From Phycisphaerales bacterium (lineage in GTDB: Bacteria; Planctomycetota; Phycisphaerae; Phycisphaerales; UBA1924): a stretch of DNA of 32,173 bases. A program made the position numbers and the translations under genes. Below, one piece after another: positions 1 to 9,008 of the stretch. The stretch's first letter is position 1, and each line of letters opens with the position of its first letter. Where the stretch lies: assembly GCA_030680655.1 (NCBI GenBank), contig JAUXUZ010000513.1:1-32173 (forward strand), in the 5' to 3' direction. The notes below the pieces were generated by a model, which saw only the letters and a program-made list of their open reading frames with translations, searched no databases and had not been told where the DNA came from.

Positions 1-176
1 GGCTTGGTTCATCATGCGCAGGTACTCCGTGGGGCCGGGTGGCCCTTGCCTCAACGGGCGTTGGTAATAAGTATATCCGATAAACGGACAAGTAATTCAC
101 GAAAAACGGTGATTCTGAGCCCGCCAAGGACAGCCGAAAGAGGCCGCGGAGATCAAAAAAACGACACCAGTGGCCT

Positions 177-205
177 TTGACAAGACGATAAAAGGACCAT
201 ATTGT
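177..205 (+). promoter_or_regulatory. Putative sigma70-type promoter of the cbb3 operon (TTGACA, 17 nt spacer, TATTGT)
   Basis: TTGACA at 177-182, TATTGT at 200-205, 17-nt spacer, about 30 nt upstream of the ccoNO ATG. Confidence 0.5.
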
Positions 206-234
206 CGCGTTCAAAGATGACTTGAGGAGCAGGT

Positions 235-2613
235 ATGGGTGCGACTGGAACGACGGTCATTCGTGCAACGGGCGAGCCTTCGGCGGCGACAGGGGGAGGC
301 GAAGCGGGAGTTGCCGAAGGGGGTTTTCCCGTTGAACGGTTCGTCTACGACGACAAGATCGTCAGGGCGTTCATGCTGATGACGCTGGTGTGGGGGCTGG
401 TCGCCTTCCTGGTGGGCATCATCATCGCCGTGCAGCTGGCGTTCCCGGCGGCCAACCTGGGACTCTCGTTCACCTCGTTTGGGCGCCTGCGCCCGCTGCA
501 CACCAACGCGGCGATCTTCGCGTTCGCCGGGAACGCGATCTTCGCGGCGATCTACTACAGCACCCAGCGGTTGTGCAAGGCGCGGATGTTCTCCGACAGG
601 CTCAGCTGGCTCCACTTCTGGGGCTGGCAGGCGGTGATCGTGTCGGCGGCGTTGACGCTGCCGCTGGGGATCACCCAGGGCAAGGAGTACGCCGAGCTTG
701 AGTGGCCCATCGACTTGCTGATCGCGGTCGTGTGGGTGGGGTTCTTCGGCGTCAACTTCTTCGGCACGCTGGCGCGGCGGCGCGAGCGGCACATGTACGT
801 GGCGCTGTGGTTCTACATCGCGACGATCGTGACGGTCGCGGTGCTGCACGTGTTCAACAACATCTGGGTGCCCGTCGGCTTTGTCCACCTGCTCAACACC
901 GGCGAGTTTCTCAGCGCCGAGGTGTTCATGAAGTCGTACCCCGTGTACGCGGGCGTGCAGGACGCGTTCATGCAGTGGTGGTACGGGCACAACGCCGTAG
1001 CGTTCTTCCTGACGACGCCGTTCCTGGGCATGATGTACTACTTCATGCCCAAGGCGGCCAACCGCCCGGTCTTCAGCTACCGGTTGAGCATCATCCACTT
1101 CAGGTCGCTGGTGTTCATGTACATCTGGGCCGGCCCGCACCACCTTCATTACACGGCCTTGCCCGGCTGGGCGAGCACGCTCGGCATGCTCTTCAGCGTG
1201 ATGCTGTGGATGCCCAGCTGGGGCGGGGGCATCAACGGCCTGCTGACGCTGCGCGGCGCGTGGGGGCGGGTGACGGCCGATCCGGTGCTGAAGTTCTTCG
1301 TCGTCGGCGTGACGTTCTACATGATGTCGACCTTCGAGGGGCCGATGCTCTCGATCAAGACGATCAACGCGCTCTCGCACTACACAGACTGGACGGTCGC
1401 CCACGTGCACGGCGGCACGCTCGGCTGGAACGGGTTCATGGTCTTCGGGATGATCTACTACCTGATGCCCCGCCTGTTCCAGACGCAGGTCTACAGCCAG
1501 CGGCTCGTCGGTGCGCACTTCTGGATCGCGACGATCGGCATTCTCCTGTACGTCATCCCGATCTACGTGGCTGGGCTGACGCAGGGGCTCATGTGGCGCG
1601 CGTTCGACGAGAGCGGCGTGCTGAAGTACCCGGAGTTTGTCGAGACCGTCTCGGCGGTCATCCCGTTGTACTGGGTGCGCGTTGCCGGGGGGCTGCTCTA
1701 CTTCGCCGGGGCGGTGATGTGCGCGTACAACATGCTCCTGACGTGGCGGGCGCGTCCGGCCCGGTTCAAGGAGCAGGTCCACGAAGCGCCGTCGCTGCGG
1801 TTTGTGCCCATCGTCGATCCCCGCCGCCCGGTGAGCGAGTTGACATCGAACGTCGAGTGGGGCAAGGCGTTTGACGTCTGGTCGACGGGCTGGTGGCACC
1901 GCATCTGGGAGCGCAAGCCGCTGCGGTTTACGCTGTTTGTGGCCGTCGCGGTCGGCGTGGCGTCGTTGTTTGAGATGATCCCTACGTTCCTGATCCGCTC
2001 GAACGTGCCGACGATCGCTTCGGTGAAGCCGTACACGCCGTTGGAACTGGCCGGGCGCGACATCTACGTCGCGGAGGGGTGTTACAACTGCCACTCGCAG
2101 ATGATCCGCCCGATCTACGCTGAGACCAAGCGGTACGGCGAGTACTCAAAGCCGGGTGAGTTTGTCTACGACCACCCCTTCCAGTGGGGCAGCCGGCGGA
2201 TCGGCCCGGATCTTGCGCGCGAGGGCGGTGCGAGGTCGGACCTGTGGCACCTGCTGCACCTGCGGGCACCGGCCGACACCATGCAGGGATCGATCATGCC
2301 GCGGTACCCGTGGCTTATCGCAACGGACCTTGACTTTAAGGCCGTTCAGGCACGCGTGAACGCGATGGCGATGCTCGGCGTGCCGTACGGCAAGGCCGTG
2401 CTCGACGGGGCGGCCGAGAAGATGGCACGCGAGCAGTCTGCGGCGATCGCTCAGCGGATCCGTGAGCAGGGCGCGGGCTCGCTGCCGGGCGATGTGCCGG
2501 CGGACATTGAGAACAAGCAGGTGATTGCGCTGATCGCGTACCTGCAGCGGCTCGGCACGGACATCTCGTCGCCCACCGGTGCGGCTGCTCCTGCCCCGGC
2601 CACCACCAAGTAA
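235..2613 (+). CDS. ccoNO: cbb3-type cytochrome c oxidase, fused subunits I and II (CcoN-CcoO)
   Basis: 792 aa; CcoN-like multi-TM part with conserved His motifs (HLHYTALPGW, HVHGGTLGWNG), then CcoO-like part with haem c motif CYNCHSQMIRP and GPDLAREGG. Confidence 0.95.
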   Translation: MGATGTTVIRATGEPSAATGGGEAGVAEGGFPVERFVYDDKIVRAFMLMTLVWGLVAFLVGIIIAVQLAFPAANLGLSFTSFGRLRPLHTNAAIFAFAGNAIFAAIYYSTQRLCKARMFSDRLSWLHFWGWQAVIVSAALTLPLGITQGKEYAELEWPIDLLIAVVWVGFFGVNFFGTLARRRERHMYVALWFYIATIVTVAVLHVFNNIWVPVGFVHLLNTGEFLSAEVFMKSYPVYAGVQDAFMQWWYGHNAVAFFLTTPFLGMMYYFMPKAANRPVFSYRLSIIHFRSLVFMYIWAGPHHLHYTALPGWASTLGMLFSVMLWMPSWGGGINGLLTLRGAWGRVTADPVLKFFVVGVTFYMMSTFEGPMLSIKTINALSHYTDWTVAHVHGGTLGWNGFMVFGMIYYLMPRLFQTQVYSQRLVGAHFWIATIGILLYVIPIYVAGLTQGLMWRAFDESGVLKYPEFVETVSAVIPLYWVRVAGGLLYFAGAVMCAYNMLLTWRARPARFKEQVHEAPSLRFVPIVDPRRPVSELTSNVEWGKAFDVWSTGWWHRIWERKPLRFTLFVAVAVGVASLFEMIPTFLIRSNVPTIASVKPYTPLELAGRDIYVAEGCYNCHSQMIRPIYAETKRYGEYSKPGEFVYDHPFQWGSRRIGPDLAREGGARSDLWHLLHLRAPADTMQGSIMPRYPWLIATDLDFKAVQARVNAMAMLGVPYGKAVLDGAAEKMAREQSAAIAQRIREQGAGSLPGDVPADIENKQVIALIAYLQRLGTDISSPTGAAAPAPATTK

Positions 2614-2628
2614 CGAAGGGAGTCCCCC

Positions 2629-2835
2629 GTGCGATTGAGCGACATCATGGGCAACATGGACCTTGCGATCTACCCGACACTCGCCTTGGTGCTGTTCGCC
2701 GGCGTGTTTGTGCTGGTGACGGCCAGGGCGCTGCGGACGGACCGGCGGACCCGCGCCGGTTGGGCGCGCCTGCCGCTCGAGGTGGAGGGTTCAGCACAGG
2801 CGGACCGCTCGACGGCCCAGGAGACATCACGGTGA
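2629..2835 (+). CDS. ccoQ: cbb3-type oxidase small subunit (CcoQ/FixQ-like), GTG start
   Basis: 68 aa, single TM helix, placed between ccoNO and ccoP. Confidence 0.7.
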   Translation: MRLSDIMGNMDLAIYPTLALVLFAGVFVLVTARALRTDRRTRAGWARLPLEVEGSAQADRSTAQETSR

Positions 2836-3470
2836 GCAACGAAGCAAGCACAACGCGGGCCGCCGCGCCGGACTCGCTGACCGGGCACGTCTACGACGGG
2901 ATCCAGGAGTACGACAACCCAACGCCGGGGTGGTGGACGATGATCTTCGCGCTGTCGTTCGTCTGGGCGTGCTTCTACTGGGTCAGGTACGAGTTGAACA
3001 CCACACCGCCGACGGTATTTGGTGAATGGGAGGACGACGTCGCGGAGGCGAACAGGGCGATGTTCGCGAAGCTCGGGGATCTGAAGGGGGACGAGCAGAC
3101 GCTGCTGTCGATGGGGCGCAACGCCGATTGGATGCCCGTGGGAGCGAGCATCTTCAAGGCGAACTGCGCCGCGTGCCACGGGCGACAGGGCCAGGGTGAC
3201 GTTGGATCGAACCTGACCGACGACGCTTTCAAGAACGTCAAGGTGATCACGGACATTCCCAGCGTCGTTCGCGCCGGGGCGAACAACATGGCGATGCCGG
3301 CGTGGCGGGGCCGGTTGACCGAGAACGAGATCATCCTCGTCAGCGCGTACGTCGCGTCGCTCCGCGGCACGAACGTCCCGGGACGGGTACCGGAGGGCAC
3401 GGTGATCCCCGCGTGGCCCGCGCTGGTTTCACCCGCCGCTCCGGTCATGCCGACCGGCGCCGCCAAGTAG
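2832..3470 (+). CDS. ccoP: cbb3-type oxidase subunit III (CcoP), short mono-haem form, GTG start
   Basis: FixP N-terminal motif (HVYDGIQEYDNPTPGWWTMIF) plus one cytochrome c domain (CAACHG ... MAMPAW); start at 2832 overlaps the ccoQ stop (GTGA) and gives 213 codons. Confidence 0.88.
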   Translation: MSNEASTTRAAAPDSLTGHVYDGIQEYDNPTPGWWTMIFALSFVWACFYWVRYELNTTPPTVFGEWEDDVAEANRAMFAKLGDLKGDEQTLLSMGRNADWMPVGASIFKANCAACHGRQGQGDVGSNLTDDAFKNVKVITDIPSVVRAGANNMAMPAWRGRLTENEIILVSAYVASLRGTNVPGRVPEGTVIPAWPALVSPAAPVMPTGAAK

Positions 3471-3496
3471 ACGCGGGCGAACTTTCAGGAGATGCA

Positions 3497-4948
3497 TTGG
3501 AGAGCCTGCTACAGCCCGAAGCGAGAGTCCTCTCGACGCTCAACAGCGATGGCTCGCGCCGCTGGCTGACGCCGCGTCCTTCGCGGGGCCGCTTCTGGCA
3601 CCGCCGCCGGGCGGTGGCGTACGGGTTGATCACTCTCTTCGTCGGGCTCCCCTACCTGCGGATCAACGACAAGCCGGCCGTGCTGCTCGACATCGTCCAC
3701 CGCGAGTTCACGCTCTTCGGCCGGACGTTCCTGCCCACTGACACGCCGTTGCTGGCGCTGCTGATCGTGGGCGTCTTTGTGGCCGTGTTCTTTGCGACCG
3801 CGGTCCTGGGCCGGGTGTGGTGCGGCTGGGGGTGCCCGCAGACGGTGTACCTTGAGTTCGTGTTCCGGCCGCTGGAGCGGCTGCTCCAGGGCGAGCCGGG
3901 CAGCCCGCGCAAGCCCGCGGCGTGGCTCGCTCCGTTGAAGTTGCCGATCTACCTGTTCCTCTCGGCGTTGCTGGCGCACACGTTTCTCGCCTACTTCGTC
4001 GGCATCGAAACGCTTCTTGGTTGGGTGCAGCAGTCGCCGCTGCGGCACCCGGTCCCCTTCATGGTGATGGCCGTCACAACGGGCCTGATGATGTTCGACT
4101 TCGCGTTCTTCCGCGAGCAGATGTGCATCATCGCCTGCCCGTACGGGCGAATGCAGTCGGTGATGCTCGACCGAGGCTCGCTTGTTGTTGGCTACGACCG
4201 CTCGCGCGGCGAACCCCGCGGCAAGGTCAAGCGTGGCGACGTGCGGCTGAAGATCGCAGGCGCCGACGAACCCCGCGCGGTCGGAGACTGTGTCGACTGC
4301 CTGCGCTGCGTGACGACCTGCCCCACGGGGATCGATATCCGCGACGGGCTGCAGATGGAGTGCGTGGCGTGCACACAGTGCATCGACGCCTGCGACGATG
4401 TGATGACAAAGCTCAAGCGCCCGACGGGGCTGATCCGGTACGCCTCTCAGCGGTCGATGGAGGGCAGGCCGGGCACGGCGTTCAGGCCGCGCGTCCTGAT
4501 CTACAGCGTCATGCTGCTGGTGATCATCGGGGCGCTGGCGACGCTGCTGCTGACCGCCTCACCCGTTGACGTTCGGCTGCTGCGCGGGCGCGGCCAGCCG
4601 TACTCCATCGGCACCGACGGACGGGTAATGGGCACGGTGCAACTGAAGCTGACCAACCGGACCGATCGGCCGGCCGCCTACTCGGTTCGCGTGATCCAGC
4701 CTGTGGGCGGGGAGGTGCACCTGGACGAGAACCCGATGTCCGTTGAGCCCGGCCAGATGCGCACGCAGGGCGGCTCGGTTGTCCTTGGGCGCGATGAGTT
4801 CGGCGCACTGGGGACGTGCCCGGTTCAGATCGAGATCACCGACGCGAGCGGGAGCACAAAGCGCGTGTCGTTCACCGCGCTGGGGCCGGCGGGAACCGGC
4901 CGATCAGTCGAGCCCTCGACGCCAATTCGAGAGGGAGGCCGGAAATGA
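3497..4948 (+). CDS. ccoG: cytochrome c oxidase accessory protein CcoG (FixG/RdxA), TTG start
   Basis: CGWGCPQTVYLEFVFRPLER, CVDCLRCVTTCPTGIDIRDGLQMECVACTQCIDAC; AGGAG 5 nt before TTG at 3497. Confidence 0.92.
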   Translation: MESLLQPEARVLSTLNSDGSRRWLTPRPSRGRFWHRRRAVAYGLITLFVGLPYLRINDKPAVLLDIVHREFTLFGRTFLPTDTPLLALLIVGVFVAVFFATAVLGRVWCGWGCPQTVYLEFVFRPLERLLQGEPGSPRKPAAWLAPLKLPIYLFLSALLAHTFLAYFVGIETLLGWVQQSPLRHPVPFMVMAVTTGLMMFDFAFFREQMCIIACPYGRMQSVMLDRGSLVVGYDRSRGEPRGKVKRGDVRLKIAGADEPRAVGDCVDCLRCVTTCPTGIDIRDGLQMECVACTQCIDACDDVMTKLKRPTGLIRYASQRSMEGRPGTAFRPRVLIYSVMLLVIIGALATLLLTASPVDVRLLRGRGQPYSIGTDGRVMGTVQLKLTNRTDRPAAYSVRVIQPVGGEVHLDENPMSVEPGQMRTQGGSVVLGRDEFGALGTCPVQIEITDASGSTKRVSFTALGPAGTGRSVEPSTPIREGGRK

Positions 4949-5499
4949 CGCCTCTTCCGATTTCCCCGGCGCGAGACACCTCTGGTTCTGGCAAGGGCTG
5001 GCCCGCGATGATCATCGGGCTGCTCTCGCTCAACGTCTGCATCGTCGCCGTCACCGTCGTGTGCGCAACACGCGACGCCTCGTTTGCGATCGAACCCGAC
5101 TACTACCAGAAGGCCGTCGAGTGGGACCGTTCGGCGCGCGAGCGCGACCGCGGTGTTGCGCTCGGCTGGGGCGTGTCCGTTGAGCGAGCCGACCCGCGCG
5201 AGGGTGCGCTCTTGCCCGTGCTCCGCGTCAGGGTCTCCGGGTCATCGGCCACCGGCGGCGGCGGTGCGCCACTCGACGGTGCCGAGGTACGGTGCGAGGT
5301 GTTCGCTCAGGCCAGGTCGGGGCAGCGATTCAACGTGGTCGCTATGGGAGTGGGGGGTGGCGTGTACGAGGCCGAGGTTCCGCTGACCCGCGGCGGAGTG
5401 TGGGAGGTGCGCGTGAGGGTCAAGCGCGGACCCGATGCGATGGCCTGCGTCCGCTCGCTGCTGGTGCCCGGCGCCGCGACCGAAGGGGGGGAGCGATGA
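4945..5499 (+). CDS. FixH family protein
   Basis: N-terminal TM then 'IEPDYYQKAVEWD', a FixH hallmark; ATGA overlap with ccoG. Confidence 0.82.
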   Translation: MTPLPISPARDTSGSGKGWPAMIIGLLSLNVCIVAVTVVCATRDASFAIEPDYYQKAVEWDRSARERDRGVALGWGVSVERADPREGALLPVLRVRVSGSSATGGGGAPLDGAEVRCEVFAQARSGQRFNVVAMGVGGGVYEAEVPLTRGGVWEVRVRVKRGPDAMACVRSLLVPGAATEGGER

Positions 5500-6263
5500 C
5501 CGCGCTGTTCATCGCGGTGCTGTCGGCGAGCCTGCTGGGCAGCTTGCACTGCGCGGGCATGTGCGGCGCGTTTGTCGTGCTGGCCGTGAGCGGGGATGGG
5601 TCCGCCGCATCGCGACCGTGGTCGCTCCAGATGGCCTACCACGCGGGTCGCTTGCTGACATACGTCGTCCTCGGTTTTATTGCCGGAACGATTGGCGCAA
5701 CGCTGGACCTGGGCGGATCGCTGGTGAGTGTTCAGCGCGTTGCCACCGTCGCAGCGGCCGTCACGCTCGTGGTGTTCGGTCTGCTCACGCTGCTCCGGGT
5801 GCTGGGCCTTCGCCGCGCAACGCACGCCGCCCCTGCCTGGATGGCGCGGCTGGCTCAACGCGGGCACAGGGCGGCATGGCTGCTCGCCCCGCTCCCTCGG
5901 GCGCTCGCGATCGGTCTGCTGACCACGCTCCTGCCGTGCGGCTGGCTCTACGCGTTTGTGGTGACGGCCGCGGGCACGGCACACCCGGCTACCGCGGCGG
6001 CGGTGATGGGTGTGTTCTGGCTCGGCACGCTCCCGGTGATGGCGACCATCGGCGCCGGCGCACGTCGGCTGAGCGGCCCGCTCGGCGCGCACGCGCCGGT
6101 GCTGATGGCATCGCTGCTGATCGTGGTGGGCCTGTTCACCCTCGTACACCGGGCAAACCTGATCGGGCTTCCGTTGCCAGCGGGTTCGGAGGTATCCAAC
6201 GAGTCGGGCCAGCCCCTCGTGCCGAGCGCCAGTTCACCACTCCCATGCTGCGATGACCACTGA
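5496..6263 (+). CDS. Sulfite exporter TauE/SafE-like multi-TM protein typical of cbb3 clusters
   Basis: MTALFIAVLSASLLGSLHCAGMCGAFV; multiple TM helices; ATGA overlap with fixH-like gene. Confidence 0.85.
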   Translation: MTALFIAVLSASLLGSLHCAGMCGAFVVLAVSGDGSAASRPWSLQMAYHAGRLLTYVVLGFIAGTIGATLDLGGSLVSVQRVATVAAAVTLVVFGLLTLLRVLGLRRATHAAPAWMARLAQRGHRAAWLLAPLPRALAIGLLTTLLPCGWLYAFVVTAAGTAHPATAAAVMGVFWLGTLPVMATIGAGARRLSGPLGAHAPVLMASLLIVVGLFTLVHRANLIGLPLPAGSEVSNESGQPLVPSASSPLPCCDDH

Positions 6264-8757
6264 GACACTGCAACTTGAGGCGGTCGCAGCGCCGATCACG
6301 CGGGCGGCGTGCGTGGCGTGCACGCACTGCGGGCTTCCGGTCCCACGGGGGCTTGTCCGCGCATCGGTGGATGTGCAGTTCTGCTGCGGCGGGTGCGAGG
6401 GTGCCTACGGGGTCATCAATTCGTGCGGGCTCGGCGGTTACTACGAGCTGATGGCCCGCACGGGCGACCACGGGCTGCGCTCGCTCAGGGTCAGTGAGGC
6501 CTTTGCGGAGTTCGACGACCCCGCTTTCGCCGCCGCGTACATCCGGCCCGCCGAAGCGGAGGGCCCTGTCGGAGCGAAACGGCTCGACCTTGTGCTCGAG
6601 GGCATGCACTGCGCCGCGTGCGTTTGGCTTCTAGAGCACCTCCCGCGCATCGTTCCCGGCGTTCTCTCGGCCACGGTCTACATCGGGCGTTCGACGGTGA
6701 GCGTCGCGTTCGATCCCCAGCGGGTCGCCCCGTCACGGATCGCCGGCGCTCTGGCAACGCTCGGCTACACGCCGCACGCTCCCCGCGGGAACGCGGCCCG
6801 CGACGCGGTGCGGGTCAGCGATCGGAAGCAGCTCGTGCAGATCGCCGTCGCCGGCGCGTGCGCCGGCAACGTCATGCTCTTTTCGTTCGCCCTCTACGGC
6901 GGGTTCTTCGGTGGCTCAATGTCCGCGACGATCGAGGGCGCGTTCCGGTGGCTCTCGCTCGTAGTTGGCTGCGCCAGCCTCGCCGGGCCCGGGAGGGCGT
7001 TCTTCAAGGGCGCGTGGGCGTCGATCCGCGCCGGCACACCTTCAATTGACGCGCCGATCGCACTCGCGCTTCTTGCCGGTGGTCTGATGGGGCTGTTCAA
7101 CACCGTCTTGAACCGCGGCGAGATCTACTTTGATTCGCTCACCATGCTTGTCTTCCTGCTCCTGGTGGGGCGGTTCTTTGGGGCTCGGCAGCAGCGGATC
7201 GCGGCCAGCAGCGTCGAACTGCTCTTCTGCCTTACCTCAGGCAGCGCTTGGGTTGTCGATCCACATGGCGGTCTGCGCCGGGTGCCGATCGAGGCGATCG
7301 CGGCGGGCGACGCCGTGGAAGTGCGCCCCGGTGAGAGCGTGCCAGTAGACGGCCGGGTAACCAGCGGTCGAACCAGCATCGATCAGGCGATGCTCACGGG
7401 AGAATCGAGGCCTGTGTGGATCGGTGAGGGCGGCGATGTGCTCGCTGGCACGGTGAACCAGTCGGCAACGATCCGCGTGCGAGCGACCGCGACGGGGCGC
7501 CAGACGCGCGCTGGGCGGTTGATGGAGCTCGTCGAGCGGTGCGCCACGCGACGCCCCGCGATTGTGCGATTCGCCGACTCGATCGCGCGGCCGTTTGTGG
7601 TCGTCGTCTCGATCGTGGCGGTGGCGGTCGGCGCTGCCTGGTGGTTTGTCGATCCGGCCCACGCGGTCGATCACGCGGTTGCGCTGCTCATCGTCACCTG
7701 CCCTTGTGCGCTCGGCTTTGCTGCGCCGCTCGCCGTCCACGCGGCGATCGGGCAGGGTGCACGCAGCGGCATCCTGATAAAGGACGGTGAAGTGCTCGAG
7801 CGCCTGGCCAGACCCGGCCTGATCCTGCTCGACAAGACGGGCACACTGACGGAAGGGCACCTCCGCGTGGTTTCTGCGGCGGGTGATCGCCGGGCGATGC
7901 ACCTGGCCGCCGCACTTGAACGCGAAGCGACCCACCCGATCGCCGCCGCGCTGCGCGAGGCCTACGAGACTGGGCTGACTGCTTCACGCGTCGAGCAGAC
8001 CGATCAGGGGGGCATCTGCGGCGAAGTTGACGGCCACCGTGTGGCCGTTGGCAACGAGGCCTTTGTGATGGGTCGGTCGGGACATGCTCTCCCCCGGGGT
8101 CTTGCAAACGTGATCGAGCAGGCACGGGCCGACCTCCAGACGCCCACGCTCATCGCTCTCGACGGGGTGCCCTCCGCCGTGGTTGTGCTGGGCGATCGCC
8201 TGAGGAGCGATGCGGCGGAGTCGGTCGCGGCGCTCAAGGGCGCGGGGTGGCGCGTCGGCATCCTCTCTGGCGATGAACCCGCGATCGTCGCCGGCCTGTC
8301 GGTTCGGCTCGGTCTCGATCCTGCCGACTGCAGTGGGGGCGTGGGCCCCGAGGAGAAGGCGGCGTACGTGCGGCAACGCATGACCGCTGGGCCGGTGGTC
8401 ATGGTGGGCGATGGCGTCAACGACGCCGCGGCCCTGGCAACAGCGACGGTGGGAATCGCGGTGCACGGCGGCGCCGAGGCGAGCATGGCCGCGGCCGACG
8501 CGTATGTGGCGCGGCCGGGTTTGGCGCCGATCGTCACGCTGGTGCGATCCGGCCCGCGGATGATCGCCACCGTCAAACGCATCTTCGCGGCGTCGCTGGC
8601 GTACAACATTGCCGCGGGGTCGCTCGCGGCAGCGGGCCTGATTCACCCTGTTGTTGCCGCCGTGCTCATGCCCCTCTCGTCGCTCACGGTGGTCGCTATC
8701 GCGCTACGTTCCAGGGTGATCGACGATCACGGCACCTTGAGAGAAGGAGGCGCCTGA
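6253..8757 (+). CDS. ccoI: Copper-translocating P1B-type ATPase (CcoI/FixI-like)
   Basis: N-terminal Cys-rich metal-binding motifs (CTHCGLPV, FCCGGC), GMHCAACV HMA domain, CPCALGFAAP, DKTGTLTEG, GDGVNDAAAL. Confidence 0.94.
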   Translation: MTTETLQLEAVAAPITRAACVACTHCGLPVPRGLVRASVDVQFCCGGCEGAYGVINSCGLGGYYELMARTGDHGLRSLRVSEAFAEFDDPAFAAAYIRPAEAEGPVGAKRLDLVLEGMHCAACVWLLEHLPRIVPGVLSATVYIGRSTVSVAFDPQRVAPSRIAGALATLGYTPHAPRGNAARDAVRVSDRKQLVQIAVAGACAGNVMLFSFALYGGFFGGSMSATIEGAFRWLSLVVGCASLAGPGRAFFKGAWASIRAGTPSIDAPIALALLAGGLMGLFNTVLNRGEIYFDSLTMLVFLLLVGRFFGARQQRIAASSVELLFCLTSGSAWVVDPHGGLRRVPIEAIAAGDAVEVRPGESVPVDGRVTSGRTSIDQAMLTGESRPVWIGEGGDVLAGTVNQSATIRVRATATGRQTRAGRLMELVERCATRRPAIVRFADSIARPFVVVVSIVAVAVGAAWWFVDPAHAVDHAVALLIVTCPCALGFAAPLAVHAAIGQGARSGILIKDGEVLERLARPGLILLDKTGTLTEGHLRVVSAAGDRRAMHLAAALEREATHPIAAALREAYETGLTASRVEQTDQGGICGEVDGHRVAVGNEAFVMGRSGHALPRGLANVIEQARADLQTPTLIALDGVPSAVVVLGDRLRSDAAESVAALKGAGWRVGILSGDEPAIVAGLSVRLGLDPADCSGGVGPEEKAAYVRQRMTAGPVVMVGDGVNDAAALATATVGIAVHGGAEASMAAADAYVARPGLAPIVTLVRSGPRMIATVKRIFAASLAYNIAAGSLAAAGLIHPVVAAVLMPLSSLTVVAIALRSRVIDDHGTLREGGA

Positions 8758-8963
8758 TGGAGGTGCTTGTCATCGTGTTGCCGATCGCACTCCTGATGGG
8801 CGCGGGGTCGTTGTGGGTGTTCGTGCGCTGCGTGCGTTCAGGGCAATACGACGATCTCGACACGCCGCCGCTTCGGGTGCTCAGCGACGAGAAGCGGGTC
8901 GGTAGCGACGGGGGGCGAGGGAGTGACGAGCAATCAAGCGGGCGCGGCTGCTCCGAAAGGTAA
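8757..8963 (+). CDS. ccoS: cbb3-type cytochrome oxidase assembly protein CcoS
   Basis: MEVLVIVLPIALLMGAGSLWVFVRCVRSGQYDDLDTPPLRVL is the CcoS pattern; TGATG overlap with ccoI. Confidence 0.9.
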   Translation: MEVLVIVLPIALLMGAGSLWVFVRCVRSGQYDDLDTPPLRVLSDEKRVGSDGGRGSDEQSSGRGCSER

Positions 8964-8972
8964 GCCCGCAGG

Positions 8973-8994
8973 GGTTCGAGGCTCGAGTCGAACC
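8973..8994. other. Inverted repeat GGTTCGA-N8-TCGAACC between ccoS and the dockerin-like ORF
   Basis: 7-bp perfect arms at 8973-8979 and 8988-8994. Confidence 0.5.
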
Positions 8995-9008
8995 GACCTG
9001 GCGCGCGA

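Noticed and set aside
1-15. Possible start of a divergent minus-strand gene (ATGATGAACCAAGCC preceded by GGAG)
   Set aside because: Only five codons are inside the window, so no product can be supported.
702-1874. 390-aa plus-strand ORF within ccoNO
   Set aside because: Out-of-frame Arg/Ala/Val-rich translation of the well-supported ccoNO gene.
211-2094. 627-aa minus-strand ORF
   Set aside because: Antisense to ccoNO; Arg/His/Asp/Pro-rich composition typical of shadow ORFs in high-GC DNA.
8973-8994. tRNA T-arm-like GGTTCGA...TCGAACC
   Set aside because: No cloverleaf, anticodon arm or acceptor stem around it; treated as a simple inverted repeat.
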